From NCBI GenBank assembly GCA_002399765.1, contig DHEG01000015.1, forward strand, positions 154,765 through 184,251: a DNA stretch of 29,487 nt. The letters run 5' to 3'. Numbering within the stretch: the stretch's first letter is position 1; each line of letters starts with the position of its first letter. This document shows, piece by piece, positions 7,800 to 15,812 of the stretch. The DNA is from Caryophanales bacterium UBA4856. GTDB taxonomy: Bacteria; Bacillota_I; Bacilli_A; RFN20; CAG-288. The notes under the pieces are model-generated. The model was not told where the DNA came from. It saw only the letters and a list, made by a program, of their open reading frames with translations, and made no database searches. The position numbers were made by a program, and so were the translations under genes.

Positions 7800-8662
7800 T
7801 TTCCCTTATCAAGCAACGAGGTTAGCAACTTGTCCACGGCCAAGGCGGCCCCATCGTGATTGTTGTCGAAGTCGGAGACGAAGTGGGCCCGGGCCTTGAC
7901 CTGATCCTCGCCATTAACCATGGCTATCGAATTGGGGAAGTCGGTAAGCATCTCGACGTCGTTGTCGGCATCGCCTATGACGATGACATGCTCCCGGTCC
8001 AAACCCAAGAACTCCCGGGCCCTTTCAAGACCGGAGGTCTTGGTTATGTCGAGGTGGTAGAGTTCCGAGAACTTGTTTTCCGCCCCACCCCAGAACCTCA
8101 GGCCAATCCCAGGGAAGGAGAAGGCGCACTTGACCAATCTCTCATCCCAATCGTGGGACTTCATGGCCACGATCATCGTGTAGGTGTCTTCCGATAGGAT
8201 CTTGCGGAAATCGCCTTCGATTACCTCCATACCCTCGTGATGGAAAAAGCTGTCAAGACTTGGGTCGTATTTCTTGATGAAGATCTTCTTGTCGCTTTCG
8301 GCCATTATTATGTCGAACTTGTCATAGCCGACCCCGTTGACGAACGATACCAGGTCTTCCTTCCTGAAGGTCATGCGGAAAGAATTGAAACTCAAATCCC
8401 GGGGCTCATAGACATAGGCCCCATTGTAACTGACTATCGGTCCATTCATTCCCGTCTGGAAATAGTAGGGGAGGATGACGCGAGGAGGGCGTCCGGAAGC
8501 AACAGTCACATATTGGCCCAAGGCAATGAACTTATTTATCAAGGCCAAAGACCTAGGCCCAATGGTGTTGTCGGATCTCAATAGCGTTCCGTCCATATCG
8601 AAAGCGATAAGGTATTTGTCTGTCATTTTCGTTAAGTCGTCTTTCTCAAGAGTTATATCCAT
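7796..8662 (-). CDS. Cof-type HAD-superfamily phosphatase
   Basis: A haloacid-dehalogenase phosphatase of the Cof/YbiV type (IIB cap), which usually hydrolyses small sugar phosphates or flavin/pyridoxal phosphates. Motif I is FDMDGTLL with nucleophile Asp22 and Asp24. Motif II is VASGRPP, motif III Lys is near TKTSGLERA, and motif IV is VIGDADNDVEML. Length 288 residues is normal. The ATG at 8662 has GGGGAGG upstream, though at a wide 13-base spacing; the ATG at 8626 (MTDKYLIAF) fits the family start better but lacks a ribosome site, so the N-terminal 12 residues are uncertain. The gene follows the rpsU terminator and is transcribed separately or by readthrough. Confidence 0.9.
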   Translation of the reverse strand: MDITLEKDDLTKMTDKYLIAFDMDGTLLRSDNTIGPRSLALINKFIALGQYVTVASGRPPRVILPYYFQTGMNGPIVSYNGAYVYEPRDLSFNSFRMTFRKEDLVSFVNGVGYDKFDIIMAESDKKIFIKKYDPSLDSFFHHEGMEVIEGDFRKILSEDTYTMIVAMKSHDWDERLVKCAFSFPGIGLRFWGGAENKFSELYHLDITKTSGLERAREFLGLDREHVIVIGDADNDVEMLTDFPNSIAMVNGEDQVKARAHFVSDFDNNHDGAALAVDKLLTSLLDKGK

Positions 8663-8707
8663 ATTAAATTGTTGTCCTCCCCAAAGTCAAACAAGGGTTA
8701 TTCTTGG

Positions 8708-8740
8708 CCAAAAAAGCCCGGTTGCATCACCGGGCTTAAA
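8708..8740 (-). terminator. Intrinsic terminator of rpsU transcript
   Basis: On the minus strand AAGCCCGGT-GATGC-AACCGGGCTT forms a GC-rich stem followed by TTTTTTGG. It lies about 25 bases after the rpsU stop codon. Confidence 0.93.
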
Positions 8741-8762
8741 CCGAGACTGGCAATACCGTCAA

Positions 8763-8933
8763 TCAGTGACGACGGCGTGCTTGCTGAGCTTTCATCTTGC
8801 GCTTGAGGGCCTTCTTGAGGTAAGCCTCATGACGCTTGTAGTCAGCAAGAATCCCAGACTTGTTCACGCTTCTCTTGAAGCGGCGGAACGCATCATCCAA
8901 GCTCTCGCCATCGCGTACTACAATCTTGGGCAA
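8763..8933 (-). CDS. rpsU: 30S ribosomal protein S21
   Basis: Small basic protein of the 30S subunit platform, involved in base-pairing of mRNA leader with 16S rRNA. The 56 residues start PKIVVRDGESLDDAFRRFKR, matching S21 throughout, and end in a basic tail (KMKAQQARRRH). Start choice: the TTG at 8933-8931 gives the canonical MPK N-terminus. Two in-frame GTG codons at 8945 and 8942 are not starts but part of an almost perfect Shine-Dalgarno sequence AAAGGTGGTGAT, eight bases from the TTG. It follows the unknown 304-residue gene and has its own promoter inside that gene's last codons. Confidence 0.95.
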   Translation of the reverse strand: MPKIVVRDGESLDDAFRRFKRSVNKSGILADYKRHEAYLKKALKRKMKAQQARRRH

Positions 8934-8948
8934 CGGTATCACCACCTT

Positions 8949-9863
8949 TCATGTGCGTTGGTTATTATGGCAGTTAACCGCTCTGTTTGCAAGGCCCTTT
9001 CGCTGACGTACCACAACAATCGTCCGGCCCGGGAAGGGGAAGAGGGAGAAGACCTCCTGGTCGGGGGATAGAAAGGTCCTCTTGCTTGGGCGCTTTAGGT
9101 CCATGGTCAGGCCGACTAAGGCATGTTTTTCCATGATCGAGTTGAGCAGGGACGAGAAATCATCCAAGGCCTTGCGATAGGCCTTGAGCCTACGGCGACA
9201 TGAGCGGAGCTCGCTTCGCCTTTGGCCGACAGTCTTGGGGCAATGGCGATCGTGCATGACCCTTATGCCAGTGCCCTCCATGTCCTTCAGGGCCTCCCTT
9301 TCGTCTTGCGGGAAGGATGAGCTTTCCAGCAGGAGCCTGTTCTCCTCAATAATTCCTTCCTCTTCCCTTTCAAGATCCAGGTAGGCTGGGGAATTCTTGA
9401 TCCGCGAATAGATTCCTTCGAGTTCGCCCCGGTCTTGACGGTCTTTCTCCCGCCCTTCGCCAGGGTCGGATCCCAAGATGCCATTTGTGGCCAAGGTCTT
9501 CAGCACAAACGAACGCGCTTGAGCCAAAAGGCCTTCCTTTTCGTCACCGATCCTCTCCAATCGCCCCTCCACCGTTTTCAGCCGCTTGCCGTGGTCAGCC
9601 CGGGCCAAGGCCTTCTCAATGCCCTCAAGACGCAAAAGCCCTTCTTCGACCATCCCTTCGACCGCCATTGCCGACACGGGATCATAGGCCTCGGGAACCA
9701 CCTCCTTGGTGGCATACCTGGCAAACCTGTCGGGGAGGCGATATTCGGCCCCAAAGCCCATCGCCTCAGTCCAGGCATGGTGGCGGACAGACCTAAGGAC
9801 GCGCACAACGTCATTCCTCTCCCCTTCGCCAAGCGGGATGTCAAGCAAAATGAAAAAGGCCAT
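8949..9863 (-). CDS. Unrecognised charged, coiled-coil-rich protein between transketolase and rpsU
   Basis: A 304-residue soluble protein I cannot assign. It begins with a short hydrophobic-acidic segment (MAFFILLDIPLGEGERNDVV) and has a highly charged middle (about 75-250) dominated by Glu, Arg, Lys and Leu. That middle has heptad-like stretches (LRLEGIEKALARADHGKRLK, then RLERIGDEKEGLL), suggesting long helices or coiled coil. A basic region (RRSELRSCRRRLKAYRKAL) lies near 215-235. The C-terminal VFSLFPFPGRTIVVVRQRK returns to a strand-like pattern. The ATG lies five bases after the transketolase stop (TAG), without an obvious ribosome site, so translation is probably coupled. Its neighbours are housekeeping genes, which gives no clear functional hint. 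Confidence 0.7.
   Translation of the reverse strand: MAFFILLDIPLGEGERNDVVRVLRSVRHHAWTEAMGFGAEYRLPDRFARYATKEVVPEAYDPVSAMAVEGMVEEGLLRLEGIEKALARADHGKRLKTVEGRLERIGDEKEGLLAQARSFVLKTLATNGILGSDPGEGREKDRQDRGELEGIYSRIKNSPAYLDLEREEEGIIEENRLLLESSSFPQDEREALKDMEGTGIRVMHDRHCPKTVGQRRSELRSCRRRLKAYRKALDDFSSLLNSIMEKHALVGLTMDLKRPSKRTFLSPDQEVFSLFPFPGRTIVVVRQRKGLANRAVNCHNNQRT
8964..8992 (-). promoter_or_regulatory. Internal promoter for rpsU
   Basis: On the minus strand TTGCAA (8992-8987), a 17-base spacer and CATAAT (8969-8964). It lies within the last codons of the upstream 304-residue gene and would start transcription just before the rpsU ribosome site. Confidence 0.65.
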
Positions 9864-9868
9864 CGTGG

Positions 9869-11845
9869 CTATTTGGTCTCAACTCCCAGGATCTTCTTGA
9901 CGCGATGGGCGACATTGTCGGGCGTGAAGCCAAAGGCCTTGATAACATCGGGGCCCTTGCCGGAAAGCCCGAAGGAATCGATGCCCATGACTTGGTCAGC
10001 CAAAGCGTAGAGGCCGAAGGAAGACTCCATCTCTATCATCAAGCGCTTGCCCCTGGGATTGGCAAGGACTTCGTCGCGATAGCCTTGGGGCTGAGCCAGG
10101 AAAAGGTTCATCTCCGGAAGCGACACCACCCTGACGTCGATGCCATCTCCCAGCAATGACTTTTGCGCCTGGATCGCGAGACTGACCTCCGAGCCGGAGG
10201 CTATGAGGGTGAAGGCCGCACGCCTGTTCTCCTTGGAGACGACATACCCGCCTCTTTCCACTCCCTGGGCCGAGGTCCCAAAAACATACGGCAGCTTCTG
10301 CCTGGTAAGTATTATGCAGGTGGGCTTGTCAACGGAGCGCAGGGCCATGCGATAGGCCGCGGCAACCTCCGTGCCGTCGCAAGGACGGAAGACGTAGAGA
10401 TTGGGGATGGAGCGCAGGGCCGCGACCTGCTCGACAGGCTGGTGGGTCGGCCCGTCCTCACCCACGGCTATGGAATCATGGGAGAAGAGGTAGAGGACAG
10501 GCAAATGCTGCAAGGCGGAAAGCCTTATCGCCCCCTTCATGTAATCCGAGAAGGCCAAGAAGGTCCCACAATAGGTCCTAAGGCCACCATGGGCCATCAA
10601 GCCATTGGCTATCCCGCCCATGGCGAATTCCCTTACCCCATACCGCATCATCGTGCCCTGGGGATTCTCGGGAGAGAAGTCTTCCGCCCCTTTGATGTCA
10701 GTCTTCAGGGAACTAGCAACGTCGGCGGCTCCGCCGATTAGGTTCGGGAGTTCCTGTTGCACTAGATTAAGTACCTGGTTAGAGGCATCCCTTGTAGCCA
10801 AGGGTTCCCCCTCCGGGAAATGAGGCAGGGATTTCAGGACCAAGGAGGAAACATCGTTATGAATGGTGGCATCGAGGAAGTTGGCCTCCTGGGGATGATC
10901 GAAGAAATACTTTTCCTTGGCCTTCTCCCATTCCGCATAGGCTTTCTCGCCACGCTTTCCCAAGGTGTCTTTGAAGGTCAGGTAGACTTCATCGGGAATG
11001 ATGAAGGGCGGATACTTCCAGCCATACTCATCCTTGGCATGCTCACCGTCTTCCAAGCCCAGAGGGCTCCCATGGGTCTTGGCCGTCCCTTGGTTCGAGG
11101 AGCCATAGCCGATTATGGTGTGCATGAGTATGAAGGTCGGCATCGCCGATTCCTTAGCCTCCCTCAGCGCCTTGTCCAAGGCTTCCACATCATTGCCATC
11201 GGCAACTTCCTCAGTGTTCCAACCATAGGATTTGAATCTTTCCAACTCATTGGTATGAGCAGACATTGCCAATGGACCATCAAGGGTCACGTTATTGGAA
11301 TCATAAATCACGATCAACTTGCTCAACTTGAGGGTGCCGGCAATGGACCCGGCCTCGTGGGATATTCCTTCCTCAAGATCGCCATCCCCGCAAAGAACAT
11401 AGGTGTAATGGGAGAAGAGGTCATCCGAGCCGGGGTAGATGCTTCTCAGGTGTTCCTCGGCGATGGCAAACCCGACCGCTTGGGCTAGGCCTTGGCCCAA
11501 AGGCCCAGTGGTTATATCCACCCCGGGGGTACGGCCCAATTCCGGATGGCCGGGAGTGATGCTGTTTAGTTGGCGGAAGTTCTTCAAGTCATCCATGGTT
11601 ACATCGAAGCCGGAAAGATGCAAGGCGGCATAGAGCAAGACGGAGCCATGGCCAGCCGAGAGAACGAAGCGATCTCTCTTGATCCAGTCCGGCTGTTTGG
11701 GATCAACGACAAGGTGTCTGGTGAACAGGGTGTATATGAAGGGTGCGGCATCGAGGGCAATACCGGGATGGCCGCTCTTGGCTTTGTTTATGGCATCGAT
11801 GGAAAGAGCTCTAAGTGCCGACACGCACAGACCGTCGTATTTCAT
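9869..11845 (-). CDS. tkt: Transketolase
   Basis: Thiamine-diphosphate enzyme of the non-oxidative pentose phosphate pathway that moves two-carbon units between sugar phosphates. At 658 residues it has full length. Visible: N-terminal DAINKAKSGHPG, the ThDP/metal motif GDGDLEEGISHEAG running to SNNVTLDG, the VREFAMGGIANG segment carrying the conserved catalytic Glu, and the SHDSIAVGEDGPTHQP motif of true transketolases. The frame extends upstream, but the ATG at 11845 has AAAGGAGA at good distance and gives MKYDGLCVSALRALSID, so it is the start. It sits 49 bases after trmL and five before the unknown 304-residue gene, suggesting one minus-strand transcript. Confidence 0.97.
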   Translation of the reverse strand: MKYDGLCVSALRALSIDAINKAKSGHPGIALDAAPFIYTLFTRHLVVDPKQPDWIKRDRFVLSAGHGSVLLYAALHLSGFDVTMDDLKNFRQLNSITPGHPELGRTPGVDITTGPLGQGLAQAVGFAIAEEHLRSIYPGSDDLFSHYTYVLCGDGDLEEGISHEAGSIAGTLKLSKLIVIYDSNNVTLDGPLAMSAHTNELERFKSYGWNTEEVADGNDVEALDKALREAKESAMPTFILMHTIIGYGSSNQGTAKTHGSPLGLEDGEHAKDEYGWKYPPFIIPDEVYLTFKDTLGKRGEKAYAEWEKAKEKYFFDHPQEANFLDATIHNDVSSLVLKSLPHFPEGEPLATRDASNQVLNLVQQELPNLIGGAADVASSLKTDIKGAEDFSPENPQGTMMRYGVREFAMGGIANGLMAHGGLRTYCGTFLAFSDYMKGAIRLSALQHLPVLYLFSHDSIAVGEDGPTHQPVEQVAALRSIPNLYVFRPCDGTEVAAAYRMALRSVDKPTCIILTRQKLPYVFGTSAQGVERGGYVVSKENRRAAFTLIASGSEVSLAIQAQKSLLGDGIDVRVVSLPEMNLFLAQPQGYRDEVLANPRGKRLMIEMESSFGLYALADQVMGIDSFGLSGKGPDVIKAFGFTPDNVAHRVKKILGVETK

Positions 11846-11894
11846 TTCAGTCTCCTTTTCGATCCAACCGTGACTGCCTATATGATAAGCCACC

Positions 11895-12422
11895 TTACTT
11901 GTTCGTTGGTTTCCAGTTTTTCAAAAAGTCAGGGCCTTTTATCGTTTCCAGGTAAGAAAGACCCTTGAAATCGCGCTGCCTTTGGCATTCGCTAAGGACG
12001 ATGGCCACGGAGTTCGCGAGGTTAAGGGCCCGCGCCTCAGCAACCATCGGAATCCTCACGGTCATGTCCAGGTGGTCCTTAAGCACTTCCTTGGGTATGC
12101 CGGTCGACTCGCGCCCAAACATGAGGCAGACGTCTTTGCCAGCGCCGGTCAAGTCCCTCTTGGCATAGCAAGAGACCCCATAGCGAGTGACGTAGTAGAC
12201 GATCTTGCCGACATGGGCCTTGTCGAAAGCCTCGATGTCGGGATACTTGACTATCGGGAACCCCAATGCGTAATCCATCCCCGCCCTTTTGAGGCTCTTG
12301 TCCGTTATGTCGAAGGGAGTATATCCGATAATCGAAAGGGAAGCGCCCAAACAAAGACACGTACGGATTATGTTTCCGACATTACCTGCTATCTCCGGCT
12401 CATAAAGCGAGACTTCAATCAT
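11895..12422 (-). CDS. trmL: tRNA (cytidine/uridine-34-2'-O)-methyltransferase TrmL
   Basis: SPOUT-class enzyme that methylates the wobble nucleotide ribose of tRNA-Leu species using S-adenosylmethionine. The 175-residue protein shows the family's landmarks: YEPEIAGNVGNIIRTC near the N-terminus, LKRAGMDYA, then FGRESTGIP and the knot-forming RIPMVAEARALNLANSVAIVL. The frame opens at 12452, but the ATG at 12422 is chosen because GGAGG lies nine bases upstream and MIEVSLYEPEIAGN matches the family start. It heads the run trmL-tkt-unknown-rpsU. No clear promoter was found in the short gap after the aminopeptidase terminator. Confidence 0.92.
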   Translation of the reverse strand: MIEVSLYEPEIAGNVGNIIRTCLCLGASLSIIGYTPFDITDKSLKRAGMDYALGFPIVKYPDIEAFDKAHVGKIVYYVTRYGVSCYAKRDLTGAGKDVCLMFGRESTGIPKEVLKDHLDMTVRIPMVAEARALNLANSVAIVLSECQRQRDFKGLSYLETIKGPDFLKNWKPTNK

Positions 12423-12466
12423 TGTCGCATTCCTCCGAAAGCAAAACGACACTTGACTCGAATGAC

Positions 12467-12497
12467 GAAAACAAAAAGCAGCCGTTGCGGGGCTGCC
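12467..12497 (-). terminator. Intrinsic terminator after aminopeptidase P
   Basis: On the minus strand stem GCAGCC (12496-12491) with GGCTGC (12483-12478), seven-base loop, followed by TTTTTGTTTT. It lies five bases past the stop codon of the aminopeptidase gene. Confidence 0.88.
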
Positions 12498-12501
12498 GAT
12501 G

Positions 12502-14292
12502 TCAACGAACGACCGGTTCGGTCTCCTTGATTAAGAAGTCCTTGAGTTCCTGGTCCTTCTCGACCAAAGGAAGAAGTTTCTCGCGGCAAAGGGCTTGGTA
12601 TTCGTTGAAGTAGCCGAGTTCGAAATCGGAGAAGTACTTGGGATCGATCATCTCCCTTTGGATCGGGCAATAGGTTATGTTCTCAAAGGAATTGAACAAA
12701 CCGTCAGAAGTCTGGCTGTGGCGGACCACCAGTATCTCGCTCTCGATCCTTATGCCATACTTGCCGGCTTTGTATACGCCCGGTTCATCGGACTGGATCT
12801 GTCCGGGCATAAGCTCATGCGAGTCGTCTCTCTCGGGTACCATCTTGTAGCGGAAACCGTTGGGCCCCTCATGGCAGTTCAGCATGTAGCCTACACCATG
12901 ACCGGTACCGCATTTGTAGTCCATGCCTTCACGCCACATGTTCTCCCTGGCCTTGATGTCCAAGGCGATACCAGAGCAGCCCTGGATGAAAACAGACGAA
13001 GCGAGGTCCATGACCGATTTGACCGTGAGGCTGAAGTCCTTGCGGTACTCAGCAGAGGCCTTTCCCAAGCACCAAGTCCTGGTTATGTCGGTAGTGCCGC
13101 CATAATACTGCCCGCCGGAGTCGACCAAGAGGATAGGATCGATCCCTTTGTTGTCAACGATGGCCGAATGCTTCTCGTCAGGCATGTAGTGCATCATGGC
13201 GCCGTTGCTACGGAAGGCGGCGATGGTCGGGAACGAAAGGCCATAGCATTCCTTCCTTTCCCTTCTATACCCATCCACTATCTGGGCAAGCTGGTATTCG
13301 GTATAGGTCTCCCCGTTCTCTGCGATATGCTTAGTAACCCAATGCCAAAGGCGGAAGACGGCCAAGGCATCCAGTTCGTGGATCCGCTTGGTCTCCCCAA
13401 TCTCCACCGGACCCTTGATGGACTTCTGCAATTGCGAAGGATTGGGAGCCAAGAGCGGCTTCCTGATTAGGTTCAAGGCCCTTTGGCTGGTGCGCAAGGG
13501 ATCTATCAAGGTCGCCTCCGGCTTGCGGTTTTCCTTCTGCAGGAAGGCCCAGACGTCATCGTAGGGGTGGATCTTGAGCCCCAAGAGATCTTCCGGCTCC
13601 TTGTCGGCGTTCACGAACAAGTCAGCGGTGCCATCGGTCCTTATGTAAAGGTAACTGTAGAACAAAGGGGAAGAGACCGTGTCATAGCCGCGCCAACCAA
13701 GGATATAGGCCACATCATCCAAAGAAGAAACCAATGTGGACCTAGCTCCTACCTTCTTGAGTTCATCGATGACGGCTTTCAATCTGTCCGCATAAGTAGT
13801 AGAAAGCAATTCCTGAGGTACTTTCCAAAGTGTTGACTTGAATCCTTTAGTCTTACCGGCAACCAATTCCCTATAGGACTTATCGACGATCTTGCCCGAC
13901 CCGAGTTTGGCAAACCTCTTGAAGTCGACTGCCGAACAGGTGGAAAAATCGAATGCCAACGGGAACAGGTTGTTATCGATAAGGAAGTCCTGAAGGGAAG
14001 GGACACCAAAATCGCCCATCTTCACCAACTCGGTCCTGGTTCCCTTTAGCTCATCCAAGGCTTCGACCCAATAGCGGCCATCGGCATACAGGTATGAATG
14101 GTCCTGGGTCACGAGCAAGACACCATCGGAGCCCTTGAAAGAGCAAAGAAGCCTCCGCTCAAGCGAATAGCGATCGGCGGCTTCCTCGGTTTGGTGAGGA
14201 TCGGTCACATTGACGACATAGGCCTTTATTCCATCGGCCTTCAACTGGGCCTGAAGTTTGGAAAGCCTTTCATCGAATTCGTTTTCTGACAT
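12502..14292 (-). CDS. pepP: Xaa-Pro aminopeptidase (three-domain aminopeptidase P, M24B)
   Basis: Cleaves the N-terminal residue from peptides whose second residue is proline; a cytosolic dinuclear-metal enzyme. At 596 residues it matches the long, three-domain form: two creatinase-like N-terminal domains (about 1-300) and the M24 pita-bread domain. All five expected metal ligands are visible: Asp391 (VDSGGQYY), Asp402 (TDITRT), His465 (GTGHGVGY), Glu503 (SDEPGVY) and Glu517 (GIRIES). The frame extends to 14352, but the ATG at 14292 has GAAGGAG at good spacing. It lies 13 bases after the proS stop and has a terminator right behind it, so the two form a bicistronic proline-linked unit. Confidence 0.95.
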   Translation of the reverse strand: MSENEFDERLSKLQAQLKADGIKAYVVNVTDPHQTEEAADRYSLERRLLCSFKGSDGVLLVTQDHSYLYADGRYWVEALDELKGTRTELVKMGDFGVPSLQDFLIDNNLFPLAFDFSTCSAVDFKRFAKLGSGKIVDKSYRELVAGKTKGFKSTLWKVPQELLSTTYADRLKAVIDELKKVGARSTLVSSLDDVAYILGWRGYDTVSSPLFYSYLYIRTDGTADLFVNADKEPEDLLGLKIHPYDDVWAFLQKENRKPEATLIDPLRTSQRALNLIRKPLLAPNPSQLQKSIKGPVEIGETKRIHELDALAVFRLWHWVTKHIAENGETYTEYQLAQIVDGYRRERKECYGLSFPTIAAFRSNGAMMHYMPDEKHSAIVDNKGIDPILLVDSGGQYYGGTTDITRTWCLGKASAEYRKDFSLTVKSVMDLASSVFIQGCSGIALDIKARENMWREGMDYKCGTGHGVGYMLNCHEGPNGFRYKMVPERDDSHELMPGQIQSDEPGVYKAGKYGIRIESEILVVRHSQTSDGLFNSFENITYCPIQREMIDPKYFSDFELGYFNEYQALCREKLLPLVEKDQELKDFLIKETEPVVR

Positions 14293-14305
14293 TTTTATAT
14301 CTCCT

Positions 14306-15748
14306 TCAATAAGCCCGGGCGAACAAGACGACCTTAGTAGCGGGTTTGCCACATATCGCGCACTTATCGTCGAATGGCGTCTGGTCGAAGGGCAGGCAGC
14401 GCGAAGTGGCGTTCACATCCGCCTTCACCTTGTCCTCGTCGGCCTGATCGCCACACCACATGACCTTGGCATAACCCTGGCCAGTGGTAACCACGTCCTT
14501 CAATTCCCCATAGGTATGGCATTCATGGATGTGACTATCGCGATAGGCCAAGGCCTTGGCATACATGGCCTCATGAATGTCCTTGAGGACCGTGGGCACC
14601 GCCTTTGCCGCCCCGCTCAACGCCACGGTTTGCTTAACGCCGTCGAAGCGCCGAGTGAGAACGACATTGCCCGCGGCCAAGTCACGCGGACCGACCTCTA
14701 TTCTCAAAGGCACCCCCTTCATCTCGTATTCGCTGAATTTCCAGCCGGGGGTTTTGTCGGAGAAATCAGCCTCCGCCCTTATGCCTTCCTTGGTCAAGGC
14801 CTCCACCAGATCCAAGGCCGCTTGCTTGACCTTGGGATCCTTGTCGAATCTAATGGGTATCACCTCCACCTGTATCGGAGCCACATAGGGAGGCAAGACC
14901 AAGCCGTTGTCATCGCCATGGACCATTATCACGGCACCGATCAGACGCGTGGAGACGCCCCAGGAAGTCTGCCAGGGGGTCTCCTGCTTGTTGTTGCTAT
15001 CGAGGAACTTGATGCCGAAATGCTGGCAGAAGCCCTGTCCGAAGAAGTGGGAAGTGCCGGATTGGAGGGCCTGGCCATCCTTCATTATGGCCTCGACGGT
15101 ATAAGTGGCCTCCGCGCCCGCGAATTTCTCCTTCTCGGTCTTCTTGCCGGTCTCGAAGGGAATGGCCAATACCTCTCGTCCAAGCCGCTCATAGAGCTTA
15201 AGCTGACCCAAGGTCTCATCCAAAGCCTCTTCCTTGGTAGCATGCAGGGTATGGCCTTCCTGCCAAAGGAATTCCGCTCCCCTAAGGAAGGGCCTGGTGG
15301 TCTTCTCCCACCTGACGACCGAGCACCACTGGTTGTCCTTTACAGGCAGATCCCTGAAGGAATGGACGATGTCCTTGAAGTAATCGCAGAAAAGGACCTC
15401 GGAGGTTGGCCTGACGTACATCTTCTCGGTCAGCGGCTTGTCGCCGCCGATGGTCACGACCGCACACTCGGGTGCAAAGCCTTTGACGTGTTCCTTTTCT
15501 TCATCCATCAAGGACTCGGGTATCAAAAGCGGAAGGTAGACGTCATGGTGGCCGGTCTTCTTGAATTCGCCATCAAGCCAATTGCGGACCAGTTCCCAGA
15601 TCGCATAGCCATAAGGCCTATAGACGATGAAGCCCTTGGCCCTGGCATAGTCCATCAATCCCGCCTTGAGGCAAATGTCGGTATACCATTGCGAGAAGTT
15701 TTCTTCCTGACTTGTTATGCTTTCGTTCTTGTTAACGTTCTTGGTCAT
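14306..15748 (-). CDS. proS: Prolyl-tRNA synthetase, archaeal/eukaryotic-like type
   Basis: Class II synthetase that charges tRNA-Pro. The 480-residue length, lack of the bacterial editing insertion and the C-terminal extension identify the archaeal/eukaryotic-like type that occurs in some Bacillota, mollicutes and spirochaetes. Class II motifs are visible: motif 2 region around VRWEKTTRPFLRGAEFLWQEGHT (Pro/ATP binding) and motif 3 in the GDDNGLVLPPYVAPIQ segment. The anticodon-binding domain follows. The C-terminal domain has zinc-type cysteines (MWCGD, SRC, KCAICGKPA) and ends in a terminal Tyr, as usual. AGGAAAG precedes the ATG at 15748. The gene is followed by pepP after 13 bases. Confidence 0.96.
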   Translation of the reverse strand: MTKNVNKNESITSQEENFSQWYTDICLKAGLMDYARAKGFIVYRPYGYAIWELVRNWLDGEFKKTGHHDVYLPLLIPESLMDEEKEHVKGFAPECAVVTIGGDKPLTEKMYVRPTSEVLFCDYFKDIVHSFRDLPVKDNQWCSVVRWEKTTRPFLRGAEFLWQEGHTLHATKEEALDETLGQLKLYERLGREVLAIPFETGKKTEKEKFAGAEATYTVEAIMKDGQALQSGTSHFFGQGFCQHFGIKFLDSNNKQETPWQTSWGVSTRLIGAVIMVHGDDNGLVLPPYVAPIQVEVIPIRFDKDPKVKQAALDLVEALTKEGIRAEADFSDKTPGWKFSEYEMKGVPLRIEVGPRDLAAGNVVLTRRFDGVKQTVALSGAAKAVPTVLKDIHEAMYAKALAYRDSHIHECHTYGELKDVVTTGQGYAKVMWCGDQADEDKVKADVNATSRCLPFDQTPFDDKCAICGKPATKVVLFARAY

Positions 15749-15812
15749 TTTTTCTTTCCTGTTAAACTTTCAAAGAAGTTTTGACTCACATATTGTAGTC
15801 CCGCCAAGCAAG

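Noticed and set aside
10163..10741. Plus-strand frames opposite transketolase
   Set aside because: Shadow of transketolase; no ribosome site or motif.
14258..15784. Long plus-strand frame of 508 codons opposite proS
   Set aside because: It is the antisense of a clearly recognised prolyl-tRNA synthetase with all class II motifs; a codon-usage shadow.
15749..15812. T-box or other riboswitch before proS
   Set aside because: The leader is only about 64 bases with a weak AT hairpin (AAACTT/AAGTTT); no T-box sequence or terminator.
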